Below are positions 12,346-26,841 of a stretch of DNA of 64,000 nucleotides, one piece after another. The notes beneath the pieces are model-generated. The model searched no databases. It worked only from the letters and a program-made list of their open reading frames with translations, and was not told the DNA's origin. The DNA is from Chionis minor (lineage: Eukaryota; Chordata; Aves; Charadriiformes; Chionididae). The translations under genes were made by a program, and so were the position numbers. The DNA is taken from positions 91,722 to 155,721 of the forward strand of contig VZSF01003278.1 of the NCBI GenBank assembly GCA_013398295.1, given 5' to 3'. The stretch's first letter is position 1. The number at the start of each line of letters is the position of its first letter.

Positions 12346-15300
12346 ATTGCTGAGGAGGCTGTGACTGCGCATCAGAAGCAGAAACCTCCTGCCTTTTCTA
12401 AGTCACAAAGATTCATTCCATTGCACAACCACAAAGCAGTTAAGTACTAAAGCTACAGAAAGGCATTCTGGAAATCTGTATATTTTCTTGCAGAGGTTTC
12501 ACTATCATTCACGATTTAAAGAAAATTGTTACGAGCTTTGCAAATTTTAAGGTGGCAATTCACAAATTATTTTGTTGAACCTATTTAGGGAAGCCAAATT
12601 GATGACAAAATAACAAGAAAAAAGTAAAACACCACCTAAGAATTTTTAGATGCCTACCCTGAAAAGCACACAAAATTGAAAGAAGTGAAACTAGACCTTA
12701 ACTTATAGATACATTACATTTGGTCTCGTACTGTGAGATACTGAGTATGCACATTTCTGTTTCTTGTAGAGGCTGACTATTCCTTACAACACTGGCACAT
12801 ATTACCAATATAAATGTGTGAATAGGGAGTATTTTGATCCAGTGACTGTAATCTCTTGCATAAATTATGTGAAATATTTTTTCTTTTAAACTTTATCTTG
12901 TTACTTTTGTTTGTTTTAAAGCAGACTTATATAACTTATTTTGCAAATTTTTTTTTATATTTCAACTAAATTTATTAATCAAGTTTGATCTGAATAATTT
13001 TAACAGTTTCAGTACTATGTGATTCATTAAAGTTGCTGCCCATGAGAAAAACAAACTAAATCCAAAAATATCATCAAGCTTTGCTTATAGAGAATTTTTT
13101 TATATCAGCTTACTGTGCTGTGGTCTAGGATTTGCAGAATAGCGACTGCAGAATATTTACGGCTACTGCACGAGAACTGTAGTTTTGGGGTAGGATATGT
13201 GTCAGGAGGAAGAGGATAGAGATCTGTGTGAGAGACGGAATGTCTCAAGACACTTACATACTAATACAATAATGAGATTTTTTTAAAATGTTTGCTAGTA
13301 CAAAAATATAGTTGCCCCTGTTCTTATGAGTACACTGCTGTGTGCTCATAAGAATTTCTTTTAGTTTCTATGCAGTAGCTACATGGTTCAAATGTAACTA
13401 AAAAGTTGAGGAATACAATATAATAATGTCTCTAAGAGCAATACTACATGACACGGCCTCTGGCAAGCTCTTCTCGTTATGCTGAGGTAGAGACTTACCA
13501 TCATAATTCTCATTATGCCACATCTTATTATCACTGCTGGCGGAAACTTTTGCATAGATGAGAACAAGGACAGCTTGGGCCTTAAATTGGTCCTTTTGAG
13601 GAAATGAAGAAGGGTTTGTCAGCACTGTAACATTTAGGCTCCAATATGAAAGGAATGGCAACTAAGGGACTTTAATCTCAGCCCTGCCACATTTGATTTT
13701 ATTCATGCAGAAAACTGAGCAGACTCATCAGAACAAATGCTCGGTAGTGATCCAGCTGCTTTCTGCCAGTGGGACATCTCAGTATCACAGAGCTGTCACA
13801 GGGACACGTGCCACAGATCTTCCTTTGTCGGAGAGGAAAACGACTGTAATAGGAACTGGCAGATCTGTGCCAGGACTGCACTTCAGCTACACACAACCAT
13901 ACAAGGTTGGTGTAAAAATAAGAAGTGCTTGCCACAACACAGAGCAGGAGAATGCACTAAACTTGTTTGTTCTCTGCTTTGTGATTTTTAAGCATCTCCA
14001 ATATCTGCAGTTGGACATGCTTGAAACAAGTAATAGAATGACATTCTTTTGGCTAGGGAGGGTTTTCTGGGTGCTTACTTCCTTTGTGGATGAATCAAAG
14101 GCTTTGTCTTACCCCAATTTCCACAGAGAGTTTTAGCAAAGCCGGGAAGAGAAAAACCAGTCTGATTCCTCCCAGGAAAAAGAAAAGAAAAAAAAAAAAC
14201 CCACCAAAAAAACCCAACAGTATAGTTTTTTCAACTTGCCGCTTTCCTACCTCTCTATGTAGTAATGTTTGTAATTGTATAAGCCTCATGTCAGAACAGT
14301 TCTTTTTGTGAGTCTGCATTTTATGAGCTCAGAGGCAAAACCACCACACTATTCCCAGACTATTCCCATGCTATTAAGAGTCTTTGTTCAGCATTAATGA
14401 GAATGCAACTGATATAAAATGTATTTCAAAGGATCTTAGCTGCACAAGTTGGTCATCTAAGCGTGTTCTAGAACTGCATGCTATTCGATAGTTTATTGCA
14501 GATGTTTACACACTGTGAGGCTATAGTAACAGTAGAGAGGGGTATTCTGTTGAAACGGTAGTCACATAGCATAGAATATTTAAACAAATGCAAAACCATT
14601 TAGCATTATCCCGCTGTCACACTGTAGAATATTTCTGATTTACAAAAGTATTAAAGTCATGCTGAGGATGAAAATATTCTGAGGTAAAGCTGACTACCTA
14701 TTTTTGGATTCTGGATTACCAATATTACAGAGATATTTTATAAGTACTTAGGTATATTTGGGGTAATTAAGAACTGGGTTTCAGCAGTAAATGGTCATTT
14801 ACAGTTTTCTGAAAACAATTGTGTGAACTGTCATCATTGTTGAAAATGTAACTTACTTTTCCCCAAAGAAATGTGAAGTGTTTTTAAGCAATAAAGCAAA
14901 AAGTAGATAAGAAAGTAGAATAGAAAGTAGAAAGAAGGTAGATAAGAAAGAAAAAGTAATAATTGGCTTGTATAATTGTGTTAGTATTATTTCAAAGAGT
15001 AGTTCTCAGTCTAAGATGTTTTTGAAGGCAAATTTTCCAAACTTATTATATAATTGCCACCAAAGCTGCTAAACAGAGCTGCTGAAATTTGTACTGCGTT
15101 TCTCCCCCAACAGTGGTTACAGAGCTGAGATGTGTTCTGTATCCGTAACTTCTTGTTTGCACTTAAAAGTGTGTTAGTCCAGCCACAGAGATCCTAATTA
15201 AAGCTTATTTCACAGAAGGTACAATGTGAGGCAGTCAGTTTACTTCAAATAATAACATTTTTTACTTTTTCCACTGAATTGTATTTTGGAAAATGGCATC

Positions 15301-17807
15301 TGCATATACAACACGACAATGTTCGGTGTGATTACAAATGATTTGTTTTACCAGTTGCAATCTGAATTCCATTGGGATTGTGTAAGGCTCTTGGCAGTGT
15401 TTACTGCCTTATCGTCTGTAAGCAGACCAACAACATAGTAATTAGGAAAAAAAAATGCGGAAGTTCCTTCCAGATAAACCCTATGTCTTATCAAACCTTT
15501 GAGGTTTTACTCATCATTCTGCTTTTCAGCCCTCCCCCTGGCTCTCGAGTATCTGAGTTCAGCTTTGAAAAGTCATTCATTAGCTCAGTTGATATCTAAG
15601 GGCTGGACTTACCAGGACAAAGTAGGCACTGATTATGGGAAATATTGGTTTTCTTGTAGCAGCCAGCTCCATGGGACAGCTAAAGTAGTTACCACCCTAC
15701 ATGGCCACTACCTGTCCCAGAGGCTAATGCCCTCCTACTAGATATGGACATTTAAGTGTTCAAACAAGAACAGTTAAAAAGTTGGCAATTCTAGAATTTC
15801 AGTTCACATTAAACACCACAGTTACGGTGTTTATGTAAACACAGAGAATCTCAGGATTGCATGTAGAAATTTGTCCTGTTCATTGCCCGTATCAGGAACG
15901 AGGTGCTGAGGGGAGGGTCATAATCCTTCCAGACATCTAACTTTCATCTGTTGCTGCGTGTCAATCAGTACCTAGTTTTTTACAGCACCTTCCTGCCAAG
16001 TACTTAATGGAATTTACAAAGTCCAAGTGTGTTCTTTGGCTTATTATGAAACATATAGAGCAAGTTAGGACATGTCTACCTGGGGTGCAATGAAACGTAG
16101 TGCAGCAATTTCCTGACCTGGTAAGTGGCATGGCCTTGCAGCCTGGGGTCTAGCAGCAATATCACAGGATTTGCGTGATGCTGTGCCAAAGTTAACTGGC
16201 CCTGTGTGCACATAGCCCTTGTCATGTCTCTGTAAGGTATTCCTCAACAGTACTATGTTAACAGAGCTGATGATAACGCCGGTGCATCTATCTGAAGGCT
16301 ACTGATACGGCCTTAGGTGCTCAGGAACAGGGTCCACAAAAGGCAGACCTCCAACAGGGAAGCCCCCCTGTTTACCTGTGGGTGAAAACCTGAGGAGAGG
16401 GATGAGTCTCATAGACCAAATGCTGGGACTTTGGCATCCCAGCTGGTGTGCAACGGGTCGGATCCATCTGTTCAGTATTCACAACTATAAGCACATACCT
16501 GAAGTATGACCACCAACTCTCTTTCAAAAAGATTAAACAATGGTAAAGGAATCATGTTTCCTTTTCAAACCATCAAGGTAAACAATAGTGGGTTCTAGCT
16601 CCTGTTCTACTGCATATTTAGCATAAAACACCAAGTGCTTCAGTGAAAAAGCTTCTGGGCACCAGTCTTTTCTGCTATTAAGCTTCCAGTGTCATGCTCA
16701 TGCTTACACTTCTCTGCTTCTGCTGTCATTTTCCCATACAAAATTGACAAAAGCTCCAGGAAGAAATGTGAATTACTCATTCCAGAGTACCTTACTGCCT
16801 AGGAGCTAGGGCAGTCTCTTTAAGTAGGTTACAAAGGAATCGAATCCTAATTGCCATAGGGAGGGCTCTAGCCATTCAGATACAAAATAGAAGAGAAACA
16901 AAACCATGATTTGCATAGACCTCTGTCTCTTGCACATGCTAAGAAGACACCTGCTAGGTGAAGCCTGGAGGCAAGACAAGAAGAGCAGTTAGCTTATGAA
17001 TCTTGGTAAAACTTAAGTTTGGATTAGTTGCTGAACTGCCCCAAACCATCAAGGCTGAAACACTTCTGAGCAGAGACAGAAGCACAGCTTTAAGCATATA
17101 AAGAGATGTATAGTTAAAAAGTACGGTGATCAAGGACTTTCTGTATATCCATGGCTAGGTGGCAGCTGAGAGAAGTGTAGTCTTTCTCACAGGAAGGGCT
17201 ATGTCCACAGAGGTAAAGATTGGGGTTAAGGGGGATTGGAGTGGTTGGCTGAGGAGAGCAGGAGACTTCCTGGGCCTAGCAGAAGAGGACTTTGAGCAAT
17301 TTGGATCTGTCAAAGAAAACACAGAAGTTGAAGCCAAGTCATTCTTAAACAAGCTTAATCACGTTCCTGATCAAAAATTTTCTAGGTCAGATGATGCCAA
17401 TGTGAGGCTCTAGAGAGAAATTAAGGTGTTACGAATAACTGGGCAGAAATGAGGGTTAGATATTACATTTTGGTTTATCTTTTAATTTAATAACAGGCAT
17501 TTATCTTTCTCTCCTGTCTCATATTCCTTATGTCCCAAAAGAATCTAGTGTCTTGACAATGAGCGATAGCACAGGAAACCTAATTTTCTATACCGATAAT
17601 ACAAAGCAGTTTAGGATTCATGAGTAAAATTTAGCCATTCAGAGAGGTGCAGAGCACAAATCATTTAAAGATGCCAGAACAATGCTGGGTTTATTTAGAT
17701 ATTTCAATTATATCATTGCCTGTTGTTTTCTAGTAAAGGTCTAATTTATGATCTTTTGTGAATTCAAACAAAGTACTTATGTGCCACAAGAATAAGGCAT
17801 TTACAGA
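12346..17807. other. unique non-coding DNA, no gene seen
   Basis: Several short frames occur, but none is family-like (examples: 13398-13661 minus, 13693-14136 plus, 17159-17413 plus). An A-rich stretch with C interruptions lies at about 14176-14216. Around 16063-16250 a block beginning GGACATGTCTACC vaguely resembles reptile SINE or DNA-transposon termini but could not be assigned. Confidence 0.5.
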
Positions 17808-17889
17808 AGGTTTAATTTTGTCCCACTGATTTGGAGTTACTGTACTGGAGGTTTAATCTTGTCCCGCTTATTTGGAGTTACTGTATTGG
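17808..17889. repeat. 41-bp tandem duplication
   Basis: Two adjoining 41-bp units (17808-17848 and 17849-17889), both starting AGGTTTAAT and ending in a TGTA(C/T)TGG block. They differ at about four positions, so the duplication is fairly old. It overlaps no gene or recognised repeat. Confidence 0.9.
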
Positions 17890-19644
17890 GTATCTCACTG
17901 AGCACTGCCCCAGCTAAGATAAAATGAGCACTTCTAGTTGCTCAGATGGAACCGGCTCCTGACTCACCAGTGAAAGGTGGTGGTAAAATATGCCTTGCAT
18001 TCTGCAGCTGCCTGGGGCAGCAGCTTGCTCAGATTCTGGGATTTTTGAGCAATGTTGACTTCATACCTTCTGTTTCAGGTCTATATACAAAGGTATTTCT
18101 GCATGTATATTTACATAAAGTCTTTGGTTTATGTTGGTTTGTGTGGCTTGTTTTTTTTTTTTTTTCGAATTGTGCCCAGAACTGAAGGGATGTGTGATAT
18201 CTGTGTGCCTTAACTAGCCAGGCCAGGTTACTTAATCTCATCTGTAGTCCTGGAGGGAAACTAGGGCTCATTGGAAGGTGAGGGATAGCAAATGTATGGG
18301 CTAAAACCCACGGACACCACCTCCTTCTAGGGAAAGAAAACCAAAGAGATGTTCAAGTCAGGGCTCTCCTGATAACTCCCTCTGTGCAATGGACCTGGGC
18401 ACTGCTCAGTGAGAACAGGCACCTGGAAACCATTCTGTTCCATTCACACATGCCCAGTTTTTCGAGGTACTCCCTGGGATAGAAAATAACCCTAAGTCAA
18501 ACCAAACCCAGTTCCATCCCATCACCTGCAGGTACCAATAGCTATTGAAGTTTCAATGTGAAATTATATTTTAAAATTAACCCCTCCTCCCAAGACTTAT
18601 ATTCAGTATCTTTCGTCATTTGTCTTTTATACAACCTCATTGACTTCAATGAAGCCCTCACAGACAATCACCCTGAGTCAATGAAGCAATGAAGCACTGA
18701 CATTTTTGTCAATGTTTGTATTATCTTTCCAAAGTTGTAAGCGTGGATTGAGTTCAGTGAGTTCATAGCAAGACCTGTAGCTAGAATGTCCCACATGTGA
18801 AAAAGAAGAATTACACAATATTTTTCCAGGAAGGAATGTTTTCTTTGGTTATCCTAGTCCTCCATAATCTCTCTAACAAACAAAAATATTGTTTTTTCTG
18901 TTCTTTTGCAGAGCAGTCAGCGGTTGTTGACAAGTTGCAATTTTCTATTGGGTCTCTGTGTATGTGTGCTCTCTCATCCTGAAGAGCAGAACATACACAC
19001 AAGACGTCGCCAGATCTAGTGTGTGCATTTTGTCCGTCTCTCTTCCCCTGCCTCAGTGATGTCAGTCCCATTTTGCTGCTGTAATCTGTCTTTTTCAGCA
19101 TTATTCCTGATCTCTGCAATTCTTTACTCACAGTTTCTTCCATCTAGTCTTATTGTCATGCTTCATTTAACTTATTGAGCAGTTCAAATTCTGATTATCC
19201 ATGTTGTTCTGTGATATGAAGGTAGTCCAGCTTTGTCTGTCACAGCTTGGGGCTGATGTAGTTGTCAGCTGAATATCTTGACTGGAATTGCCCTTTTCAT
19301 GTTATGTAAAAGACAAACTTGTAGTGGGAAATTTCATTATCTTAATTTTTCTCTTAATTTTTAATATTCCAATTAATGATTTTAATTTTGAATAGACCAT
19401 ATCCTTCATATATGTACATGAGAAAACATTGTATTTCAAAAGGCATACTAAATGTCATACTTATAGAATGTTTGTGCTAAGAAAATGCTGACTAAACATT
19501 CACTCCAATTCTTCCAAATTCTTAAATACAGCCCTGACTTTAAGAATGCATATACTCTTGCTCACATTTTGACATTGCTTTTGTTCACTGTGCTTTTGCT
19601 AAATCTCTGCTTTAGAAAGTAAACCCTCATTAACTTTAAAAGTA
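17890..19644. other. unique non-coding DNA, no gene seen
   Basis: A T15 run lies at 18151-18165. Around 18636-18690 there is a TTGACTTCAATGAAG motif of a kind often found in old sauropsid repeats, with too little context to classify. No gene. Confidence 0.5.
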
Positions 19645-19656
19645 AGAAAGTGAGAA

Positions 19657-19689
<33 letters not shown>

Positions 19690-19876
19690 AAAGAAAGAGA
19701 GAAAGAGAAAGAGAGAGAGAAAAAAGAGAAAGAGAGAAAGAAAGAAAGAGAGAAAGAGAAAGAAAGAAAGAAAGAGAGAAAAAGAAAGAAAAAAAGAGCG
19801 AAAGAAAGAGAGAGAGAAAGAGAGAAAGAAAGAGAGAAAGAGAGAGAGAAAGAGAGAAAGAAAGAAAGAAAGAAAG
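19645..19876 (+). repeat. GA/GAAA polypurine microsatellite
   Basis: About 230 bp of almost pure purine on the plus strand, an irregular mixture of GAGA and GAAA units ending in several perfect GAAA units. A single pyrimidine (C, in AGAGCGAAAG near 19799) interrupts the core, with a couple of T positions at the left edge. The Arg/Lys/Glu-rich and Ser/Leu/Phe-rich frames read from it are artefacts. Confidence 0.95.
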
Positions 19877-22800
19877 TTAGTTTATAAACTCTTGAGAATT
19901 CTGGTGACATGTATGGACCACTTGCAGCAATAAAAATTCCTCTTCTACTCTTCTTCAATTTTCTAATCACCACTGCCCCCTTTGTGCTTTCTGTGGGTGA
20001 ATGACAAAACTTTTCTTTATGAAAGCCTGCCTCATTGTGCCGTCTTATATTTTTGTTCATAGTAGAAAGCTCCTGGCTGCAAAGACACTGAAATAAGAAG
20101 CTATATTTTCCTAATATCTGAAGTAATCTGGAAACAGAATAGTTGTTCTTGATTTTGCTCTATACTTTATGTAAAGCATTAGACCTGACACACAGTTCCC
20201 ATTTCTGTGTCAGTGCTATACAGATCGACTGAGGTGTACCGGAGCAGAGGGAACAGTGGCCCAGCTGAAAATATCAGCTGAAAACTAAAGCAGGGGCGCT
20301 GTATTTTGAATGAAAAATTGCTTTGCTTCTTGTCGTTTCTTAAAAATAAAAAATCAATAGAAGGAAGAAAAAGAGAGTTTTGCTGAGAAGACTGGTCATT
20401 TCAATTCTGTAAGGAAGCCTGAGGCATACTGATGATGTCTTTGTGCTTCTGTGCTGGATTGTAAAAATAAGTATTATTCTACTATCAAAACTTTCTTAAA
20501 GCATAGAGCACAGTGAAGGTGATGCATATGTGCTCATTTCTGGAAATGCCTGTGTCTATTTGGATACATGAATTACTCACAGAAGTAAGGATTTGTACCT
20601 GTACTATTGCAGGTCTGGAAAATATTAGAACTAGATCAGTAACTGGCTACTAGCTCTTTTCTGGAGGCACTAAAAAGATGAAAGTATAAATTTTTCTGAG
20701 ATATCCAACTGATCCCACTGAACACCTCCTGTCTGATGTTTTTGCTCTAGCTTTTTTCAGGTTCCTGTGTTGGATGTACTAATCAAACTATGCTATTGTA
20801 AGAATAGTCTATAAAGCAAAATTGTTTAAACTTTTTTTCCTTCCCCTCCACCCTAACACTTTCTCATAAAAGCATTTCCCTCAAAGTTGAAGGGAACAGC
20901 CACCATGGTCAAGGACTTCGGAGGAAAATCCACAGCTTAAGCAATGCAGCTGACATGATCATTTAGCTTGGTGTGATCTTTTAGCCTATATTAAAGACAC
21001 AGTTATAATTTTAGAGGTTAATGTTTGGAGGGAGAAAATTAATCACATCTGGTTAATGTTTGTGTTTGTAATTTAGTTTATGAAGCCCAGAAGTGGATTT
21101 AGCAGCACCCACTTGAGGATCCAGAGCGTTTCACAAGGAAATTTTTCTTCTTTCTGAGCTCATTCTGGCATTCCTACAGCACTTTGCTTGTAAAACCATT
21201 ACCTCTTGTGGTTATGGTTATCTGCCAGCTTGCACTGTGGGCAGAAGCTGCCTGCAACTGTCTGTGCTTAGCTGTGCAGACAAACCCAGAGGCAGACAGG
21301 CGTTACTAGTAGCATGCAGGGCACAGTGGCTGGAGGATAGCTAGCTCTCCCACTTCAGAGGTAGCCGAATGTTTTCTATGAATTTCTTGCTTTGCTGTTC
21401 CCTCTCTTTTCCCCACTTCTGAGGTCCTTCAAGAGTGCTGCACCTTCAGTTTGCCTACTGCAGTTCAGAGGCAATGAGTCTGAGAGTTAGATGTTTAAAC
21501 TTGACTTGTGACAAGTGGTGGGTTGCAGGAAATGCTCATTTTCTCTATCACTGTCTCTGCTTTCTTCGTCTCTGCTTTCACTGTCTCTGTCTCCTTTATC
21601 TCTCCTTTATTCATAATGCATGATAAGGCAGCAGAGAGCTCTAGATTGACTTGATTTGGTGTGAAGGGAGGTTTCATATGAAACTGAGCTCTATGATAAC
21701 TGCCTGTGGAAGTGAAGCTGAGTGCTTACAGTTTATGAACCTTTCTCTTTGGTATCTAATAGTTTGCCTTGCATCATCAGCCTCATAATTTTTAATGGAT
21801 ATTCAACTGCGAGAATGTATGTCAAAAACAACTAGGCTTTTGTTTTTGCACAAGGCAGCTGAAGATCCATTCTATAAGATGGGATTCAGAGAAAAGAGTT
21901 TCCGTATGTAAAGAAATGGGAAATTAAATATGACAAAAAGCAAAAACATGATAATGTGGTTTTGCTCTTGTTTTGGTTTTGTGTCCATTCGTCCCATCCC
22001 TATGTCTTCCCCTTCTCATGAGGATGAATACAAATCCAGCTGTTTCTGGTATGTTTCTTACAGCATCTCCAACCTCTACCTAACCAGGAAACACTCTCCC
22101 CAGGCCTAAAATAGCTTTATATTATTATTTCACAGTTGTATTTTTTGTCTCAGTCACTCAGTCACTGTGGGAGATGTAACTTACCCTTCAGAGAGAACCT
22201 CTGAGCATTACAGGCTAATGAGAACAGCTGATACGCATTCATGCTTCAGTCTGAAGTGTAATGAGTTCAGCAGTTGTACGTTTTTAAAGCTCTGTGACAC
22301 AGAGGTCAGGGGATGATATCCAGGGCAGAGAGAGTTATGGAAGAGGATTAGGATCAGCTAGGCTTTAAAACTGCTGATCACATTTGGGGAACTAAATGTA
22401 ATTTGTCTAGCTCTGATAAAATTTAAAAAAGAAAAATACAACCCTATTTCACTTGAGATAAAACATCCAATTTAAAAATATTTAAAATCTGAAAAAGATT
22501 GTAGTGCAATGTTGTGGTCCTCTTATCAGGTATGTGATGCCACGTACTCCCCCTGCATATGAAATATACTTTGTGTCGCCCCATGGATTTCCTTTATATC
22601 ATTTATTAGTCTCACAGTTAGGCATTTATTTCTATATTTTGCTAAATCAGGGCTTTGCCATGTGGGGCAGGTCTGAGAGAAGTGTCTCCTCTGGGTCAGA
22701 CTCCAGCCTCTCTTACAGCTGACACAGAAGATCTCCTGGTCCTTCTGCCAGGACTTCACACGCTTGCACAGCTAGCCCTGTGCCACGGGCAGCTGTTCGG

Positions 22801-25800
22801 CCTCTGGGCACAGAGGTCCGTCAGGGTGGCTGCCATGTGCTAGAGAATTTAGGCTGGCTGATGACAGTCCAAAGAGGGATTTGCAGAGTACTGGAGATGA
22901 CAGCAAACTGTTCGTTGTTCTTTTTCTTTTAAAGATTAGATGGCATTATATGAATCATCCTCCAATTATTTTACTGAGGACTGTCATAATCTGTTTCTGT
23001 ATCTTCTGCAAGCCTACCTGTAATTCTGTTGAGTTTGAAATGACGTGTTGGACAAGGGAAGCGGATGCCGGTGAGGCATGCCACCGTTTTAGATGCAGAC
23101 CCCCAGCCCCAGGTGGTTTGAACAGCCTGAGAGTGCTGACTTGAGAGTGGGAGGGAGAGGAAATGCAGCTTTCCAAGCTACGCACGTAAGGTCAGTGGCC
23201 GGTGCTGCAGGACAACTTGCCAAGCTTGGGTAAGAGCTGGGTTTCAGGTTCACTTGATCACACCTGTGTCTTACCATGGAGGGCCCATTATTCCACCTGG
23301 GTTTCATGTCTTGTAGCCAAGGGTATATCTACCTGGATGGGTGCTGACTGTTGCCTGAGCCAAAGCCAGCTGCTCCAGCTGATAAGCCCAGCTGAGAGGC
23401 AATTTGCAATTGCTCAGGCTCAGTGTCCTGCCAAGACAGGTACACAGGACACAGATATGTTTTTTGTTGTGCGCAACTCTCTCAGTCCTGCTGTAGCACT
23501 TGCTTAGAGCTGGACTAATGAGGTGACTGAGGAGAAAGCTCGATTTGATTCAAAAAAAAGGCTCTTCCAACTCTCTGACAAGAATCGTGTAGGGAGGAAG
23601 GGTCTCTGAGATGTATCACACATTGCAGTACCATAAAGGGGCTGCCTGCACATCTCTACCTAATTCACACAGGTCTGTGTGCAACATGGTGGGGTCAGCA
23701 AGAGGCGGCTGAGAGAAATACCATGTCCTTCATGATTTCTGGTTTTGAAGGGGGAGATAAAACATATTCTTTCAATTCATAGTGTTACCTATCAAACGTC
23801 TTAGAAGGGTTTGGGGTGCCAACAAACCGGTGATAAGCTGTGTGAACTAAAACTAGTAGAGGTTCAAGTTTTCCTCTGGAATGAAAACTTTGCTTTGAGT
23901 ATTTGCTCCCTACCATCCCATGAAAAGGACTTCCTGTCACTCTTCTAAAAATGCTCTGCCAGTCCAGGAAGGCTTTTATCTTGTGATACAGTTCCTTGGT
24001 ATTCTAAGTCAATGAAATGTGAGAGGGGTGTATACAGACACATAAGGTGTTTATAGAGATATTTTGAGGACAAGTAAAACACTTAAATTCATTGTTGATT
24101 TTAAAAAAAATGGTACTAGACTGTCTTCTGTCAGACAGGGGGATACTTGCACAGCTCTGAAGCTATGTTCCATGTCCACTTGCACCTCTCTGGCCAACAG
24201 CTACTCCTGCTACTCAGTGAACTATCTGAATACCTCATCTTTCTCTCAGAGGGTTAAAACTGTGTCATTCTGCAAATTAAATTCATCAGTAAGCTAAGAA
24301 AAAAGGCTAGATCTTCCTTTTGTTTTGTTATGTTTGAGTAGTCTGCTTTGCCCTTCCTGTGCAATAATACATTTTTTTCATTGTAATCTGTTAAAAATTT
24401 GAGAATACATTGTATTTTCCCACTGGAAAAGGTGATTAACTTGTCATTTATGTTCAATGCAAGCTTGTCGGGGGCATTAGTTTCATTATTTGTGTCTATC
24501 ACATTAAGGTGTCCAAGTACATAGACAGGGCTCCAAGATGTGCTGCAATGTAAATAGTACCATAAAATTTATTACAAAGTTTCATTTTTATATTGAAACC
24601 TCTCACAGGAGTTGGACTTCTTCTACATCTCAACTGCTGTAAGAGACAGGAATAGCTGTAGGCCTTGTATTTTCAGAAATTACTCTCAAATTCAACTTGA
24701 TTTAGCTTGTGCTCCATTCTTGCAAGAGGGCACACTCCATCAGCCGTAAAGAACCCTACAGGGATCATACGAGTATTCCTTTCCTAGGAAAAAATAGCTT
24801 TCCTCAAAATTATACTAGTAAAGATTTTTCAAAGTTTGCTATGTTTACAAATGCTAATCCTTAGAGAAATTTGACTCTAATTCCTCCTGATCCTTAAGAT
24901 CCTGCCTTCAGTTAATCAAAAATATAATAACATTTACATTTTGCTGGCGATTTGCAGAAAAAGCACCTCTCTTATGAGGTGGAGATCTCAGGGTAGCCCT
25001 GGTCTGTACTGGAAACTTGTACAGTTTAGTACCTTCATCTGAACATTTATCATTGCATAAATGCATAACCTTTTCTGTAAAGTGTCACTGAGGCCAGGTG
25101 GAAAGCAGTCATAAAATGCTTTGCAAACAGTTTGTTGTCTTTTCCGTGCTTAAAGCTGTTTGTAGGACTAGTGAAGCCTTACCTAAAGTTAACACTGTGC
25201 AAACCTGAGTCTCTTAGCTCAATGCTCAATGTCAGCAGCCTTAGTTTCAATGTTCAAATGATTGATTAAAATGTGACTTTAGTCCCCTGTAAGGTCCTAG
25301 GAATCTGGGACTGTGGCACTAACTTTACCCATTTGGAAACACCGAGCAAGGGGCAGCATCTTGCTGCTGGCACGCTCTGAAATAAAGGAGAAGAGAATAA
25401 TTGAGTGCTGTAGCCTCCTGAGGACTGAATGAGCAGATCCCATTCGTAATGTGCCGTAAAGAGAAAGATAATTTCAAGGCACAGCCTAATCTTCCTGACG
25501 TATCACACACTGCCCACAGGCTTTTAATGTCCTCTGCTCTGAAATACACAGAAGTGAGCCCTGCTTTCCAGAGTAAAATTAAATATTGCTCTGGAAAAAA
25601 AAAAAAAGAAGAAAGAAAGAAAAAAAAAAACCCAAAAACATAAAACCCCACAAATCAACATAAAAAAACCCAGGAAGAAATGAAATCTCTTTCCAATAGA
25701 CGGCAGAAGTTATTCAATTATGAAACTCGGGCTGTTAACCAGGTGCTTCCTAAGCTGCTGTTGGAGAGAGCTGGCTCTGCCCTAGCCGTGCTGCTCCTGG

Positions 25801-26841
25801 GGCCAGCCTGGGCAGCTGCCAGGGGATGAGCAGCGGACCCACCGGGATGGGTGAGAGGAGGCCAGGGGCAAGCAGTGGATACACCCAGAAGATCTGGCCT
25901 TAATGGTGCTCTGTGTTTAACAGCAGTTTCTGGGGGGTAAGGGAGGGAGTTGAGGGAGGCACGGTCTGCCTTCGTGATGCTGTGCTGCCAGTGATGCTGG
26001 CAGGAGGAAGGTGCACATCACAGCTCTCCAGGCCAGCAATGCAGCAGGAAGAGCCTGAAGAGTGCTGGCAGATGCCTTGTATCTGGTGAAATTGCATGGC
26101 ACGGCATAGTCTGTACAAATGAAACCACTTGCTTCATCATGGAGAAATTATCACAGAGAATGAATGTCTTCTGATAATGATTAACGAATTGAAAATTTCC
26201 TGACAATGTTGTTCTTTTCATGCAAGACACCCTTACAAACCGTGTATTTCAGGTACAGTATCTTCCTTAAACAGACACCCAAACTGTACATAGCTCTAGG
26301 AAGAAGACACCATCACCTCATAAAATTCGATGTAAAATAGCTGCAGATATTTCATTATAGGTACTGTAAGTGGAGGGTGAATTTTGCATTTCATACTGTG
26401 TCTATAAAATGCAAACATGAAAGATGGATGGGATAAAGACAAATGGTTTGTGACTCAAATATCACACAATATTTTCTATGCAGATTGAGACCCCCATTTG
26501 CAAAATCCTGCATAGCTACATAAATACCATGGGGAATAATTTCTGAAGATTGCTGCAGGCTCTTAATATTCTCATTTCTGTTTATGCTTTCTTAAATCTA
26601 TTCTCATTCCAGCATTACTTCTCTCTTCCACAGGGGTACCTTTGTTCGCTGCTTCTTCCTTTGGTTTGTGACTTGTCTTTCAGTTCATTTCTTTGGTACT
26701 AGGATTTTCACCCTTAGTCCTTTTGTGGAGCATGTTTTTCCCCCACCCAACCTCACGGTCCTAACTTCTCTCCTGCTATTCTGCTTGCTTTCTGTTGCTT
26801 CCCTTCATTTCCCTAATATTTTGTCGCACAGAGTGCTCCCC
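19877..26841. other. unique non-coding DNA, no gene seen
   Basis: No domain-bearing frame. GC-richer patches occur at about 22640-22850, 23050-23500 and 25740-26060, each carrying 60-100-codon frames that I regard as chance. A pyrimidine-rich run lies at about 21540-21612, and an A-rich microsatellite-like run at 25593-25630. Confidence 0.5.

Noticed and set aside
13398..14136. Cluster of overlapping frames on both strands, including 147 codons at 13693-14136
   Set aside because: The frames conflict, none has domains, and no exon pattern emerges.
16063..16250. Possible SINE or DNA-transposon end (GGACATGTCTACC)
   Set aside because: It is only a short resemblance to reptile repeat termini. 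The supposed inverted end near 16220-16235 does not pair well.
17159..17413. 84-codon frame with ordinary-looking composition
   Set aside because: It looks protein-like, but I know no matching family. It lacks a convincing start context or flanking splice signals I can trust, and its length is within chance for a 64-kb window.
19599..20060. 153-codon Ser/Leu/Phe-rich minus-strand frame
   Set aside because: It reads through the GA-rich microsatellite. It is low complexity, with no domain outside the tract.
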